Notes: generated by a model from the letters alone, not told the origin. Shown: positions 7,382 through 17,897, numbered from the stretch's first letter. The stretch: DNA of 64,000 nt from Salicibibacter cibi (GCF_016495865.1 NZ_CP054706.1:1488001-1552000), one strand, 5' to 3'. A program made the numbers and translations.

Positions 7382-8750
7382 TCAGCGTTATCTTTCCGTG
7401 ACCCAACTGACGAGGCAAATCAAAGGATTAATTGACAAAAGCCCGCTTTTGAACGACGTTTTTTTACGGGGGGAAATCTCGAATTTTAAGCACCACAGCC
7501 GTGGCCATATGTATTTCACGATAAAAGATGAAAAGGCGCGAGTGTCGGCAGTCATGTTCGCCGGCAACAATCGCGCCTTGCGTTTTCGGCCCGAAAGCGG
7601 GATGAAGGTGCTCGTTCGCGGAAATGTATCTGTCTATGAGCCGTATGGACAATATCAGTTGTATGTGCGAATGATGGAACCGGATGGGATTGGGCAATTG
7701 TATCTCGCCTATGAACAATTGAAAAGAAAACTGGATTCGGAAGGATTGTTTCACGCCTCCAGAAAACAGCCGCTTCCCAATTTTCCGGCTCATATTGGGG
7801 TGGTCACTTCAAAGACCGGAGCCGTTATCCGCGACATTTACACAACCGTAAAGCGTAGGTATCCGCAAGCCTCCATTTCCCTCTATCCGGTCGCCGTTCA
7901 AGGCCCTGAAGCAGCTCCGGGTATCGTTCGAGCGTTAACGCAAGCGAACGAAGACGGCAATGATGTTTTAATTGCCGGCAGAGGAGGAGGGTCAATCGAG
8001 GATTTATGGGCATTCAACGATGAACAGGTTGTCCGTACAGTTTCTGCCTTAACAACCCCGATCATCTCCGCGGTCGGCCATGAAACGGATGTTACATTAA
8101 TGGATTTTGTTGCAGATATACGGGCGGCTACACCGACAGCCGCAGCCGAGATCGCTGTTCCATCGCTCATCGAATGGCAAGAGAAAGTTGCCACTCAAAA
8201 AAATCGCTTACAACAAATCATGCAACAAATCGTTAATGCCCAAAAAGAGAAACTGGCCTATATGAAGAATTCTTATGCGTTTCGTTATCCGGAACAACTG
8301 CTCAAACAAAAGGAACAAGAACTCGATCGAAACCTCGACCAATTGCATCGCGCTATGCAAACGCGCATGCAAATGCAAAGGCAACAGGTGAATGAACAGC
8401 GCCGGCGTATTGCTTTGCTAAGGCCAACGCATCTGCTCGATCAGAAAAGGCAGCTGCTTGAAACGGATACGAAGCAATTGGAAGGAAATTTTCAGCGGTT
8501 GCTGACGGATAAGGCAAACCGCTATGAACGTTTATTGGAAAAACTGGCCCTTCTTAATCCAATGGAAACATTAAAACGGGGATATACCGTAACGTACCAG
8601 GATGAGCAGTTGGTAAAAACCGTTGATGTCGTTGATTTAGCAGATGAATTGCGCATTTATTTTCAAGATGGCTATGTGGAAGCAGAAGTTACCGGAAAAG
8701 GAACCGAAACATTTGTAACTGATAAGGGGGATGCAACCGGTGGAAGATGA
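7368..8750 (+). CDS. xseA: Exodeoxyribonuclease VII large subunit
   Basis: 460 residues; start at the ATG ATG pair 7368/7371 inside the end of folD. The N-terminal OB-fold domain (about residues 1-100) includes VFLRGEISNFKHHSRGHMYFTIKDE. The catalytic middle has GVVTSKTGAVIRDI, AGRGGGSIEDLWAFND and SAVGHETDVTLMDFVAD, all hallmarks of XseA. The rest, to about residue 390, is long coiled coil, ending in a small globular tail (LKRGYTVTY). With XseB it degrades single-stranded DNA from both ends. Confidence 0.96.
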   Translation: MMNPDQRYLSVTQLTRQIKGLIDKSPLLNDVFLRGEISNFKHHSRGHMYFTIKDEKARVSAVMFAGNNRALRFRPESGMKVLVRGNVSVYEPYGQYQLYVRMMEPDGIGQLYLAYEQLKRKLDSEGLFHASRKQPLPNFPAHIGVVTSKTGAVIRDIYTTVKRRYPQASISLYPVAVQGPEAAPGIVRALTQANEDGNDVLIAGRGGGSIEDLWAFNDEQVVRTVSALTTPIISAVGHETDVTLMDFVADIRAATPTAAAEIAVPSLIEWQEKVATQKNRLQQIMQQIVNAQKEKLAYMKNSYAFRYPEQLLKQKEQELDRNLDQLHRAMQTRMQMQRQQVNEQRRRIALLRPTHLLDQKRQLLETDTKQLEGNFQRLLTDKANRYERLLEKLALLNPMETLKRGYTVTYQDEQLVKTVDVVDLADELRIYFQDGYVEAEVTGKGTETFVTDKGDATGGR

Positions 8751-8997
8751 AAGAAACGAAGAAACGGAAAAAAAGCAGACGTTTGAAGCAGACATGAAAA
8801 AACTTGAATATATTATCCAGCAACTCGAAGAAGGGGATGTCCCGTTGGAAAAAGCAATTGAGATGTATCAAACGGGAATGAAGCTATCCAAACGTTGCCA
8901 TGACCAATTGCAGAGCGTCGAGAAGCAAATGGACCGCATTGTCAACGATACGGGAGAAAGCCTTCCGTTGGAATTGGAAGATCATCCGAGCAATTAG
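8740..8997 (+). CDS. xseB: Exodeoxyribonuclease VII small subunit
   Basis: 85 residues from GTG 8740, which has the ribosome site AAGGGGG at ideal distance; the in-frame ATG 8731 touches that site and is unlikely. The core TFEADMKKLEYIIQQLEEGDVPLEKAIEMYQ..GMKL is the standard XseB two-helix pattern. Several XseB chains wrap around the XseA coiled coil. The gene overlaps xseA by 11 bases, as expected for subunits made together. Confidence 0.95.
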   Translation: MEDERNEETEKKQTFEADMKKLEYIIQQLEEGDVPLEKAIEMYQTGMKLSKRCHDQLQSVEKQMDRIVNDTGESLPLELEDHPSN

Positions 8998-9117
8998 CGT
9001 TTTAAGTATTAAAAAGGAAGCCGAGCGTCTGCATAGACGTTTGCGGGATATGCTGTGAAAGGAGAGAAACAGACTTTTGCGTCCCCTCCCATTTTTTCTG
9101 TGGCCAAGGGTCAAAAA

Positions 9118-10044
9118 GTGGGCTTCCGCGCATTTGAATCTGGTTTTGGATTGACAAAAGAAAGACTCGACCAGCTGATTGAAACACACATTCCGCTTCT
9201 GGCGAAAACGATAAAGGCACACGTAGAAGCTTTAGAGGCGCCGCCCCGGTTAAAGGAAGCGATGCTTTACTCGTTAAGCACGGGGGGGAAACGGATTCGC
9301 CCACTCCTGCTGATTGCGGTTGCCGGCAGTTATAAGCCTGTCAATGGTGAAATGTATAAACTGGGAGCCGCCATTGAAATGGTGCACACGTACTCGCTTA
9401 TCCATGATGATTTGCCGAGCATGGACAATGACGATATGAGGCGGGGCAAGCCGACCAACCATAAAGTATATGGGGAAGCGTTGGCGATCCTCGCCGGGGA
9501 TGCACTTTTAACAGAGAGTTTTTCTTTGCTCGGAAACATAAATGAACAAGAACTGTCTCCCCGTGATGCCTTGTATTTAACCCGGCGCTTGACGGAAGCG
9601 AGTGGCGCAACCGGAATGGTCGGAGGTCAGATAGCTGATTTGGAAGCTGAGAACCGAGGGGTTACGCTCGCAGAGCTTGAATGGATCCATCGGCATAAAA
9701 CCGCCGCCATGTTGAAGTTTGCCGCAGAAGCAGGTGGAGTGATCGGAGGAGCGCCACCGGAAGACATATCACTGCTTAGGCCATTCGCAGAGGAAGTAGG
9801 CATCGCTTTTCAAATTAAAGATGACATCCTCGATGTAGAGGGGAACGAATCGGCGATTGGAAAACCGGTGGGGAGTGACGAAAACAATGGCAAAAGCACT
9901 TACCCGAGTTTACTTTCCCTAAGCGAGGCAAAGCATAAATTACGCAACCATATGGAAAAGGCCGAGCATATGTTACGATCCCTTTCCGTACCCGCTCCCG
10001 ATCTTTTTTCCGTCCTTTCCTATATTGAGGATAGGGATCGTTAA
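9118..10044 (+). CDS. ispA: Farnesyl diphosphate synthase (geranyltranstransferase)
   Basis: Short-chain trans-prenyltransferase, about 308 residues from GTG 9118. It shows GGKRIRP, the first Asp-rich motif DDLPSMDNDD, MRRGKPTNHK, GGQ.AD and the second Asp-rich motif DDILD, which bind Mg-diphosphate. It condenses isopentenyl diphosphate with DMAPP/GPP to give FPP for the dxs-fed pathway next door. The start is unsure: the frame is open from GTG 9055, giving an unusual N-terminal extension (residues PPIFSVAKGQKVGF), while family alignment suggests a start near TTG 9151. GTG 9118 has AAGGG nine bases upstream and is a compromise. Confidence 0.93.
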   Translation: MGFRAFESGFGLTKERLDQLIETHIPLLAKTIKAHVEALEAPPRLKEAMLYSLSTGGKRIRPLLLIAVAGSYKPVNGEMYKLGAAIEMVHTYSLIHDDLPSMDNDDMRRGKPTNHKVYGEALAILAGDALLTESFSLLGNINEQELSPRDALYLTRRLTEASGATGMVGGQIADLEAENRGVTLAELEWIHRHKTAAMLKFAAEAGGVIGGAPPEDISLLRPFAEEVGIAFQIKDDILDVEGNESAIGKPVGSDENNGKSTYPSLLSLSEAKHKLRNHMEKAEHMLRSLSVPAPDLFSVLSYIEDRDR

Positions 10045-10073
10045 AATGATAATTATATCACGAATTCAGAAAG

Positions 10074-10097
10074 TGCTACCGTACAGGTAGCATTTTT
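10074..10097 (+). terminator. Terminator after ispA
   Basis: Stem TGCTACC / GGTAGCA with a 5-base loop, followed by five T residues, 30 bases after the ispA stop. It separates the nusB-ispA genes from dxs. Confidence 0.85.
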
Positions 10098-10152
10098 GCT
10101 TTGTTAGAAGTAAAATAGAAGCATACATTGTTCCAGGACAAATTTCAAATGG

Positions 10153-10230
10153 TATAAAGTGAAACTTCCATCAGAGGGGCTTTTTCATCCTCTCGCTGAT
10201 GGTTAGTTGAACGAATCGGGGCGTTAGTCG
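10153..10230 (+). repeat. Dispersed ATAAAGTG/CTTCCATC repeat, copy 2
   Basis: ATAAAGTGAAACTTCCATCA begins the copy; it forms a longer hairpin than the other copies (CCATCAG + AGAGG pairing with CCTCT + CTGATGG) and continues GTTAGTTGAACGAATCGGGG. Copies 1 and 3 carry a GTCAC..GTGAC palindrome instead of this tail. Confidence 0.75.
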
Positions 10231-10472
10231 CTCGCGTTTCCGGAAGTCAGACATCGGAAGCCGGAAATCGGAAGACCATTCCTCACTGCCTGAAAAGGTC
10301 CTTTCCGACCTCTGGTCTCCGAAATCCGACCTCTGAAATTGCGGGGGCTTATCACCTGGATAAAGGAGGACAAAGAGAATCCGACAGGATGATTTGTAAA
10401 CGATCGGTTGTTTGTTTTAAGATATAAAAAACGTGTAAGTAACAGTAGATAGAATTAAACGAAAGCGAGGGC
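10231..10472 (+). other. Leader region of dxs with degenerate short repeats
   Basis: 10240-10345 contains several short related words (CGGAAG, CATCGGAAGCCGGAAATCGG, CCGACCTCTG) in both orientations, a pattern that also appears in weaker form near 36830 and 52465. No gene or known riboswitch is recognised. A -10-like AAGATATAAA lies near 10420. The ribosome site of dxs is at 10465-10470. Confidence 0.4.
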
Positions 10473-10478
10473 TTGCGC

Positions 10479-12368
10479 ATGGATTTGGAAACCATTCAGC
10501 ATCCCGGGTTCCTGAAAAGTTTATCACGCAAACAAATGGACGAGCTTGCCGAAGATATTCGTTCGTTCTTAATTTCCAAACTATCCGTTACAGGCGGACA
10601 TTTGGGGCCAAACCTGGGTGTTGTGGAATTAACGCTTATGCTCCATAAACTTTATGATAGTCCGAAGGATAAAATCATTTGGGATGTGGGACATCAGACA
10701 TACGTTCATAAAATCTTGACGGGACGAGCGAATCGTTTTGATACGTTAAAGCAATTTCAAGGTTTGTGCGGATATGCGAAACGAGACGAAAGTGAACACG
10801 ATGTTTGGGAAGCGGGCCATAGTTCAACTTCCCTTTCTGCAGCGATGGGAATGGCTACGGCCCGGGATCTGAAAGGCGAAGATTTCAATGTCCTTCCCGT
10901 TATTGGAGATGGAGCTCTAACCGGGGGCATGGCATTGGAAGCCATGAACCATATTGGCCATGAACAAACGGATATGACCGTAATTTTGAATGATAATGAA
11001 ATGTCCATTGCGCCAAATGTTGGTGCAATGCATAACATGCTCGGTCGTTTGCGCACGACAGGTGGTTATCGCAGAACGAAAGAGGATCTCGAGTACTTTG
11101 TCAAAAAAATCCCGGCTTTCGGCGGCGCATTAAGCGCAACTGCCGATCGGTTGAAGAGCAGTGTTAAATATTTGCTCGTCTCCGGTATTTTTTTCGAAGA
11201 AATGGGTTTTACGTACCTCGGACCGATCGATGGCCACGACTTTGACGAGCTCCATAGCAACTTAACCTATGCAAAACGTACGAAGGGGCCTGTGATCTTG
11301 CATGTGGTTACGAAAAAAGGGAAAGGGTACAAACCTGCCGAAGAAGACGCGAGTGGTGCCTGGCACGGTCCCGGACCATACAAAATAGAGTCCGGAGATA
11401 TGATAAAGAAATCGGGTCCGCCCGCATATAGTGCTGTGTTTAGCGATACACTTGCGAAGATCGCGGAAAAAGACGAACGGCTTGTCGCTTTGACAGCGGC
11501 GATGCCGGGTGGTACAAAGCTCGATCAATTCGCAAAGAAATTTCCGGAGCGCATGTTTGATGTGGGGATCGCGGAACAACACGCGACAACGATGTCTGCC
11601 GGTCTTTCCACTCAGGGAATGAAGCCTGTGTTCGGTGTTTATTCGACATTTTTACAACGGGGATATGACCAACTCGTTCATGACGTTTGCCGTCAAAATC
11701 TGAACGTTGTTTTCGGCATTGACCGTTCCGGACTCGTCGGCGGAGACGGGGAGACGCATCAGGGTGTCTTCGATATTGCTTATCTTAGACATTTGCCGAA
11801 TATGAAGATCGTCATTCCGAAAGATGAGAATGAGTTGCAGCATATGATTCATACCGCTGTCGCCAACGATGATGGACCGATGGCCGTTCGTTTTCCGCGG
11901 GGGAATGGACTCGGCGTTGAGATGGACGAGGAGTTAAAAACCTTGCCCGTCGGGGAATGGCCGGTGGAACAAGAAGGAAACGATGCTGTAATCCTTGCGT
12001 TCAGCACAATGTTGCCGATTGCAAAAGAAGCGGCTGTACAGTTGAAAAAACGCGGGATTTCTGCTCGTGTCGTGAATGCCAATTCTGCGAAGCCATTGGA
12101 TGAAAAACAGCTGGATCAAATCGCCCAGGAAAACATTCCGATTTTAACGATGGAAGAAGCCGTTTTAAAAGGAGGGTTCGGAAGCGCCGTTCTCGAATAT
12201 TTAAACGATCAAAAGCATATTGGATTGCAGGTAAAACGAATAGGCCTTCCCGATCGTTATATCGAACACGGAAACCCGAACAACTGGTATGAAGAATTGG
12301 GGCTTACGGCAAATGAGGCCGCAAACTCGATTTATGAAATGGTTCCGAGGAAAAAACAACGCGCATGA
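10479..12368 (+). CDS. dxs: 1-deoxy-D-xylulose-5-phosphate synthase
   Basis: 629 residues from ATG 10479 (GCGAGGG eight bases before; TTG 10473 is an in-frame alternative). DXS joins pyruvate and glyceraldehyde 3-phosphate with thiamine diphosphate, the first step of the MEP isoprenoid pathway. Visible are [30 protein letters not shown], the TPP/Mg motif [25 protein letters not shown], and in the pyrimidine-binding domain [15 protein letters not shown] with the catalytic Glu. The C-terminal transketolase domain starts near residue 495. The stop overlaps the next gene by 4 bases (ATGA). Confidence 0.97.
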   Translation: MDLETIQHPGFLKSLSRKQMDELAEDIRSFLISKLSVTGGHLGPNLGVVELTLMLHKLYDSPKDKIIWDVGHQTYVHKILTGRANRFDTLKQFQGLCGYAKRDESEHDVWEAGHSSTSLSAAMGMATARDLKGEDFNVLPVIGDGALTGGMALEAMNHIGHEQTDMTVILNDNEMSIAPNVGAMHNMLGRLRTTGGYRRTKEDLEYFVKKIPAFGGALSATADRLKSSVKYLLVSGIFFEEMGFTYLGPIDGHDFDELHSNLTYAKRTKGPVILHVVTKKGKGYKPAEEDASGAWHGPGPYKIESGDMIKKSGPPAYSAVFSDTLAKIAEKDERLVALTAAMPGGTKLDQFAKKFPERMFDVGIAEQHATTMSAGLSTQGMKPVFGVYSTFLQRGYDQLVHDVCRQNLNVVFGIDRSGLVGGDGETHQGVFDIAYLRHLPNMKIVIPKDENELQHMIHTAVANDDGPMAVRFPRGNGLGVEMDEELKTLPVGEWPVEQEGNDAVILAFSTMLPIAKEAAVQLKKRGISARVVNANSAKPLDEKQLDQIAQENIPILTMEEAVLKGGFGSAVLEYLNDQKHIGLQVKRIGLPDRYIEHGNPNNWYEELGLTANEAANSIYEMVPRKKQRA

Positions 12369-13162
12369 AAAAAGAACGAGCGGATGTTTTACTCGTTGAG
12401 AAAGGGTTACTCTCTTCACGTGAAAAAGCGAGGCGGTCGATTATGGCCGGCCTCGTATACACGGACAAAGAACGAATAGAAAAACCGGGGATGAAGCTGG
12501 ACCCTGAGCTACCGCTTTATCTGAAAGGAGATATCCATCCATACGTGAGCCGTGGCGGACGCAAGCTTGAAAAGGCATTACAAGTCTTCCCGATCAAGGT
12601 GGAAGGAAAAATCGTGCTCGATGTCGGTGCCTCTACGGGAGGATTTACCGATTGCGCCCTTCAACACGGGGCAAAAAGCGTGTATGCCGTCGATGTCGGC
12701 TACAATCAATTGGATTTTAGGTTGCGTTCCGACCCTCGTGTGCATGTGTTGGAACGCCTGAATTTCAGGTATGCAGAGCAGTCGGATTTTGTCCATGGAA
12801 TTCCGGCTGTTGTTGTTTGTGACGTGTCTTTCATTTCATTGAAGCACCTTTTGCCAAAAGTGAGTGAAATTTTGCCTGAACGTGGAGAGGCATGTGTTTT
12901 GATAAAGCCTCAATTTGAAGCAGAGCGAGAGGAAGTAGGGAAAAAGGGGGTCGTTCGCGATCGCTCGGTTCATTCACGTGTGATTGAATCCGTGATGGAA
13001 GTAAGCATCGTCTCCCGCCTGCAACCTGCCGGCTTGCATGTATCCCCGATTACAGGCAGCGGTGGAAATGTCGAGTATTTGCTTTATTTGCGTAAAACGG
13101 ATGCTAAAAAAGCCATTCCGGTTGAATGCATTGCAAAAACGGTGAATCCTCCCTCTGAGTAG
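12365..13162 (+). CDS. yqxC: TlyA-family rRNA (cytidine-2'-O)-methyltransferase / hemolysin A homologue
   Basis: 265 residues, starting within the dxs stop. An N-terminal S4 RNA-binding domain ([27 protein letters not shown], about residues 5-65) precedes an FtsJ-like methyltransferase domain with the SAM-binding stretch [20 protein letters not shown] (about residues 80-100) and DVSFISL. The TlyA family methylates rRNA; the older name hemolysin A is misleading. The context dxs-yqxC-argR-recN is conserved in Bacillus. Confidence 0.93.
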   Translation: MKKERADVLLVEKGLLSSREKARRSIMAGLVYTDKERIEKPGMKLDPELPLYLKGDIHPYVSRGGRKLEKALQVFPIKVEGKIVLDVGASTGGFTDCALQHGAKSVYAVDVGYNQLDFRLRSDPRVHVLERLNFRYAEQSDFVHGIPAVVVCDVSFISLKHLLPKVSEILPERGEACVLIKPQFEAEREEVGKKGVVRDRSVHSRVIESVMEVSIVSRLQPAGLHVSPITGSGGNVEYLLYLRKTDAKKAIPVECIAKTVNPPSE

Positions 13163-13221
13163 CATAATTATACAATTGCAGGTATAATAAAGGCAACGAA
13201 CACTTCTATGGGGTGGATTCA

Positions 13222-13671
13222 ATGACTAAGGGACAACGTCACGTAAAAATCCGTGAAATTATAAATGAACAAGAAGTAGACACACAAGAAGAGCTTGTTT
13301 TCCAATTACAGGAAGCTGGGTTTAACGTAACCCAAGCAACCGTCTCCAGAGATATCAAGGAATTGCATCTCGTAAAAGTATTGACACCGGACGGGCGTTA
13401 TAAATACAGTCTCCCGGCAGACAGACGCTTTAACCCTGAGGAAAAGCTGAAGAAACATCTTTTCGACAGTTTTGTGAGCATTGATTACTCCGAGCATTTA
13501 ATTGTGCTGAAAACATTACCCGGAAATGCGCACGCAATTGGGGCATTGATTGATCATTTGAGTTGGGAAGATATTATGGGGACGATTTGTGGGGATGATA
13601 CGATCCTCATCATATGTAAAAAAGCAAAAGAGTCTCCCGTGCTTACCGATCGGATTTTGGGGATGCTATGA
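13222..13671 (+). CDS. argR: Arginine repressor
   Basis: 149 residues from ATG 13222 with GGGGTGG six bases ahead (GTG 13213 would start inside that site). The N-terminal winged-helix domain holds [32 protein letters not shown]. The C-terminal oligomerisation and arginine-binding domain has [34 protein letters not shown]. The hexamer represses arginine synthesis and activates catabolism when arginine is bound. A TATAAT lies at 13183-13188, upstream of the gene, without an obvious -35. Confidence 0.96.
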   Translation: MTKGQRHVKIREIINEQEVDTQEELVFQLQEAGFNVTQATVSRDIKELHLVKVLTPDGRYKYSLPADRRFNPEEKLKKHLFDSFVSIDYSEHLIVLKTLPGNAHAIGALIDHLSWEDIMGTICGDDTILIICKKAKESPVLTDRILGML

Positions 13672-13726
13672 GGTTATAGGAAAAAAATGGCAATAAGCCA
13701 GGTTTTTCTAAAAGAAGGTGTTAGGA

Positions 13727-15439
13727 TTGCTTGAAGAACTAACGATTCGTAATTTTGCGATCATCGAGAAGCTGACGATCCCGTTTGGGTCGGGGCTAAC
13801 CGTGCTTACCGGGGAAACAGGTGCTGGAAAATCGATCATTATCGACGCTCTCGGCTTGTTGGCAGGCGGCCGCGGATCTGTAGATTTTGTGCGCCATGAC
13901 AGTAAAAAGGCGGAAATTGAAGGTCTGTTTATCGTGTCGAACGACCATTTAGCTTATGAACGAATGGCATCTGCCGGCATCGAGTGTGAAGAGGGAATGA
14001 TCGTTTTGCGCAGAGAGATTTCCCGGAAAGGGAAGAGCGTCTGCAGGGTTAATGGGCATCTTGTTACATTGACGACGTTACGGTCGATTGGTCAAACATT
14101 GGTGGATATTCATGGGCAGCATGAACATCAGGAATTGTTGCAAATGGACAAGCATAGCGGAATGGTCGATGCATATGCCAATTCGACATTGTTTGCGCTA
14201 AAATCCGAATATGAAGATCACTATGATGCGTATTTGTCGATGAAAAATGAATTGCAACGCTTACGCAACAGCGATCGTGAAAATATCCAGCGGCTCGACC
14301 TCATTCAATACCAACTGGAAGAAATTGAACAGGCAGCATTAGTTGATCCTGATGAAGACGAGCAGTTGGAACAAGAACGCTATAAGTTGGCGCATGCAGA
14401 AAAACTTTACGAGCTTCTGCAATATGCCTATACGTATTTGCACGATGAGGGGAAAGGATTGCAGTGGGTGAGAGAATCCGCTAGCCACCTGAAAGAGGCT
14501 AGCGATATAGACCCGGCGTTAATGCAAACGAGCGAACAAGTGAATTCCAGTTTTTATATGATTGAAGAAGCCTCTTATTCCATCCGAGACCACATTGACC
14601 AACTCGATTTTGACCCAGCTCGATTGGAGCAAATCGAAAGCCGATTGGCCGAAATCGAACAACTGAAGCGTAAATACGGGGGATCGATTACAGAAATATT
14701 GACATTTGCCGATGAAATCGCCCGGGAACAAGAAGCACTTGTGAATTTGGATGAGCACATCCGCCACTATGAAGAGAAATTAAACGAAAAAGCCACCGAT
14801 CTTTTTTCTGCAGCCAATGCCCTTACAATAGGGAGGAAGGAAGCTGCAAAAACGCTTTCGGAAGCAGTCGAACGCGAACTGGCCGATTTGTTTATGGAAA
14901 AAACGCGGTTTTCCGTATTTTTTCAAGCTCCGGTTCAAGGAGAGGAAGTGCAATGCGATGGCCAGGTAAAAACATTTACAAGGGATGGGCAAGAACGTCT
15001 CGAGTTTTACATGTCGCCTAATGCCGGCGAACCGGAGAAAGCTTTGGCAAAAATCGCGTCAGGCGGAGAAATTTCCCGAATCATGCTCGCCCTAAAGCGA
15101 ATATTATCACATTCATCGCAGCGTACGGCGTTGATTTTTGATGAAGTGGACACAGGGGTAAGCGGACGGGTCGCGCAAGCCATTGGCGAAAAAATCGCTG
15201 CGATTGCTACCGCTGAAACGCAAGTGCTCTGCATTACCCATTTGCCGCAAGTTGCGGCACTTGCATCCACGCACATGCATATCGCCAAAGAGGAAGAAAA
15301 AGGACGTGTACACACGACGATTACCGAACTCGGCGATACAGCACGGGTCAATGAGGTGGCACGTATGCTTTCGGGAAGCGCGGTAACAACAGCAACGCGA
15401 GAAAATGCGCGTGAACTGTTGAACATTGCAACACCATGA
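13727..15439 (+). CDS. recN: DNA repair protein RecN
   Basis: 570 residues from TTG 13727, chosen because AGAAGGTG lies at correct distance and the product begins L-EELTIRNFAIIEKL as in homologues. RecN is an SMC-like ATPase in double-strand-break repair. The N-terminal head has Walker A GETGAGKS and the C-terminal head has ASGGEISRIMLALK (ABC signature) and IFDEVDTGVSGRVAQ (Walker B); a long coiled coil (about residues 160-380) lies between them. A terminator follows. Confidence 0.96.
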   Translation: MLEELTIRNFAIIEKLTIPFGSGLTVLTGETGAGKSIIIDALGLLAGGRGSVDFVRHDSKKAEIEGLFIVSNDHLAYERMASAGIECEEGMIVLRREISRKGKSVCRVNGHLVTLTTLRSIGQTLVDIHGQHEHQELLQMDKHSGMVDAYANSTLFALKSEYEDHYDAYLSMKNELQRLRNSDRENIQRLDLIQYQLEEIEQAALVDPDEDEQLEQERYKLAHAEKLYELLQYAYTYLHDEGKGLQWVRESASHLKEASDIDPALMQTSEQVNSSFYMIEEASYSIRDHIDQLDFDPARLEQIESRLAEIEQLKRKYGGSITEILTFADEIAREQEALVNLDEHIRHYEEKLNEKATDLFSAANALTIGRKEAAKTLSEAVERELADLFMEKTRFSVFFQAPVQGEEVQCDGQVKTFTRDGQERLEFYMSPNAGEPEKALAKIASGGEISRIMLALKRILSHSSQRTALIFDEVDTGVSGRVAQAIGEKIAAIATAETQVLCITHLPQVAALASTHMHIAKEEEKGRVHTTITELGDTARVNEVARMLSGSAVTTATRENARELLNIATP

Positions 15440-15477
15440 TCTGTTAAACCAACTGTATACTGCCATGAATTCGCAAT

Positions 15478-15507
15478 GCCGACCAGTTAAGGTCGGTATT
15501 TTTATTT
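15478..15507 (+). terminator. Terminator after recN
   Basis: Stem GCCGACC / GGTCGGT (loop AGTTAA) followed by ATTTTTATTT, 38 bases after the recN stop. Confidence 0.85.
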
Positions 15508-15592
15508 GCTGCAAGTTATAATCCGGCTCCCGCAAGGCAACATTATAAGTACAAACGCGATGTGCGGGCGGGAGTGAGGAGTGTGAGCGTGG

Positions 15593-16828
15593 GTGAAATC
15601 CGACAGAAAAAGAAAAATGTTAGGCGCAATCTTACTCATCGCTGTGATGAGTTTAGGTTTTTTGCAGCCGGTACAATCGTGGATACAGCTTCCTGACCAA
15701 CTGACAATGACACCCGGTGAGGAAACTTCTGCCACAGAAAACTTCGAAAACAAAGTGCCTTCCATGTTTTCGGTAGAAAATCAAAAAGAAGATGCCATTC
15801 AGGTAACGGCGGGTTCCACACCGATCAAAAATATAACGAAAAACAAAGAGCCAAGAATCGAGGTCATCCCGGGGGGACAATCCGTCGGTGTACGTTTAAG
15901 CGCACAAGGCGTCATGGTTGTCGGCTTCCACGCGCTTCATACGGAACAAGGGCAACAATCGCCTGCTGAAGTGGCAGGAATCCAAAAAGGGGACATTATC
16001 GTCACGATTGATAAACAGCCGGTTGAAGATTTGACGGAAGTTACGTCCATATTAAATTCCCCGGATGATTCGAAAGCCATTCAAATCGAACTTATTCGCA
16101 ATGGAGAAAGAATAGTAAAAGACGTGGAACCAAGTGTCACGGCTTCCGAGGAATCGAAGCAACTGGGGATGTACATTCGCGACTCGTCCGCCGGTGTGGG
16201 AACGATGACTTTTTTTGATCCGGACACGGGGCAATATGGAGCATTGGGCCATGTGATTTCTGATGTAGACACAAAACGACCGGTTTCCATTCATGAAGGA
16301 GAGATCACACGTTCATCCGTGAAATCGATTGAAAGAGGGAAAAACGGTATTCCCGGTGAGAAACAAGCATCCGTTGCCAATAAACAAGATGTGCTCGGGA
16401 CGATTACGAAAAACAACACGTTCGGCATTTATGGGCAATTAAATGAAGGACATGATTTGGAAAATGAAGAACAGGAACCGATGCCAATTGCATATGCGGA
16501 AGAAGTGGAAGAAGGACCGGCGAAGATTTTGACCGTCGTGGAAAACGAAGAAGTTGAAGCGTTTGATGTTGAAGTTATCCGTTCATCGCCACAAAAACAC
16601 GCAGCGACAAAGGGAATGGTCTTAAAAGTAACCGATGATCGTCTCCTTGAGAAGACCGGGGGCATTGTGCAGGGAATGAGTGGCAGTCCGATCATCCAAG
16701 ATGATAAAATCATCGGTGCCGTTACACATGTATTTGTTAACGACGCCACCGCAGGGTACGGTTCCCATATCGAATGGATGTTGGATGAAGCCGGAATCGA
16801 TATGGAAGAAGAAAGAAAGGCAAGCTAA
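15593..16828 (+). CDS. spoIVB: SpoIVB serine peptidase (S55), sigma-K checkpoint signal
   Basis: 411 residues from GTG 15593. A membrane anchor or signal helix (about residues 9-27) is followed by a PDZ domain (about residues 95-180, VGFHALHTEQGQQSPAEVAGIQKGDII). The S55 peptidase domain contains GALGHVISDVDT with the catalytic His, and QGMSGSPIIQDDKIIGAVTHV with the catalytic Ser. SpoIVB is made in the forespore, secreted into the intermembrane space, and cleaves SpoIVFA to trigger pro-sigma-K processing. It lies between recN and spo0A, as in B. subtilis. Confidence 0.96.
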   Translation: MKSDRKRKMLGAILLIAVMSLGFLQPVQSWIQLPDQLTMTPGEETSATENFENKVPSMFSVENQKEDAIQVTAGSTPIKNITKNKEPRIEVIPGGQSVGVRLSAQGVMVVGFHALHTEQGQQSPAEVAGIQKGDIIVTIDKQPVEDLTEVTSILNSPDDSKAIQIELIRNGERIVKDVEPSVTASEESKQLGMYIRDSSAGVGTMTFFDPDTGQYGALGHVISDVDTKRPVSIHEGEITRSSVKSIERGKNGIPGEKQASVANKQDVLGTITKNNTFGIYGQLNEGHDLENEEQEPMPIAYAEEVEEGPAKILTVVENEEVEAFDVEVIRSSPQKHAATKGMVLKVTDDRLLEKTGGIVQGMSGSPIIQDDKIIGAVTHVFVNDATAGYGSHIEWMLDEAGIDMEEERKAS

Positions 16829-16846
16829 TTCGGCTGCCTTTTTTTA
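16817..16846 (+). terminator. Terminator overlapping the spoIVB stop
   Basis: AGGCA(A)GC / GCTGCCT stem around the stop codon, followed by seven T residues. It isolates spo0A from spoIVB read-through. Confidence 0.8.
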
Positions 16847-16861
16847 TTTCTGCAAAGAATT

Positions 16862-16868
16862 TTCGACA
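16862..16868 (-). promoter_or_regulatory. Probable 0A box upstream of spo0A
   Basis: TTCGACA on the + strand is TGTCGAA on the minus strand, an exact match to the Spo0A~P consensus. It lies about 155 bases before the spo0A start, where self-regulation of spo0A is known in B. subtilis. A convincing sigma-H promoter was not located. Confidence 0.55.
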
Positions 16869-17023
16869 AAAGGGTGTCATAACGGTTCTTTTTACCAAGA
16901 ATTTTGACGGATTATTATAGATAATAAAGTAAATTCAGTTATTTGATTGATTTTAATTTCAATTTATGGATAATCAACTATGAGGGTTTTGAACAAGTTA
17001 TTTTTTGAAGGAGGCATAATTAA

Positions 17024-17818
17024 TTGGAACCGATCAAAGTTTGTATTGCTGATGATAATCGTGATCTAGTGCAAATGGTGGAAGAATATGTATCCCTGCA
17101 AGAAGATATGGAGGTTTCGGGTGTGGCTTATAATGGCAGAGACTGCCTGCAGGTTGTCGAGGAAACGAAACCGGACGTACTTATTCTTGATATCATCATG
17201 CCATATCTTGACGGCCTCGCCGTTTTGGACCGATTACAAAACAATCATACGGAAAAGTCGCCCAAAGTTTTAATGTTAACCGCGTTTGGCCAGGAAGATG
17301 TGACGAAAAAAGCGGTGGATCAAGGTGTTGCTTATTATGTGCTAAAGCCGTTTGACATGGACATGCTTATTGAGACGATCAGGGACTTGAGCGGACAACC
17401 GGCTCCGCAAGTAACCGTATCCGTACAAAACAAAGAGCTGGGCAACATGAAACAACAACCAAGCATTAATCTGGATCAGCGAATAACCGGCATTATACAT
17501 GAAATTGGTGTCCCGGCGCATATTAAAGGTTATATGTACATGAGGGAAGCGATAACAATGGTGTATAACAATATCGAATTGCTCGGTTCGATCACGAAAG
17601 AATTGTACCCGGACATTGCCAAGAAATACAATACAACGGCAAGCCGTGTAGAAAGAGCGATCCGGCATGCGATAGAAGTTGCCTGGAGTCGCGGAAACAT
17701 CGACTCCATCTCCCATTACTTTGGATATACGGTAAGCATGTCAAAAGCAAAACCAACCAATTCAGAATTTATTGCAATGGTGGCAGATAAATTGCGAATC
17801 GAACATAAGGTGAGCTAA
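17024..17818 (+). CDS. spo0A: Sporulation master regulator Spo0A
   Basis: 264 residues from TTG 17024 with GAAGGAGGC in front. The receiver domain (residues 1-120) has the acidic pocket DDN at 10-12, the phospho-acceptor in [14 protein letters not shown] and the conserved Lys in YYVLKPFD. The C-terminal sigma-interacting DNA-binding domain holds [46 protein letters not shown] and the C-terminal [16 protein letters not shown]. Phosphorylated by the phosphorelay, it binds TGTCGAA boxes and controls entry into sporulation. Confidence 0.97.
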   Translation: MEPIKVCIADDNRDLVQMVEEYVSLQEDMEVSGVAYNGRDCLQVVEETKPDVLILDIIMPYLDGLAVLDRLQNNHTEKSPKVLMLTAFGQEDVTKKAVDQGVAYYVLKPFDMDMLIETIRDLSGQPAPQVTVSVQNKELGNMKQQPSINLDQRITGIIHEIGVPAHIKGYMYMREAITMVYNNIELLGSITKELYPDIAKKYNTTASRVERAIRHAIEVAWSRGNIDSISHYFGYTVSMSKAKPTNSEFIAMVADKLRIEHKVS

Positions 17819-17897
17819 GCAGTGTGACGACGGTATTTTTAGCGAATAATCAACAGTGAATTTCTGTAGTGGTATCCGCGACTGATACGGAAAAACG

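Noticed and set aside
10231..10472. Riboswitch ahead of dxs
   Set aside because: The leader holds degenerate repeats, but I could not identify the conserved core of a thiamine or other known riboswitch.
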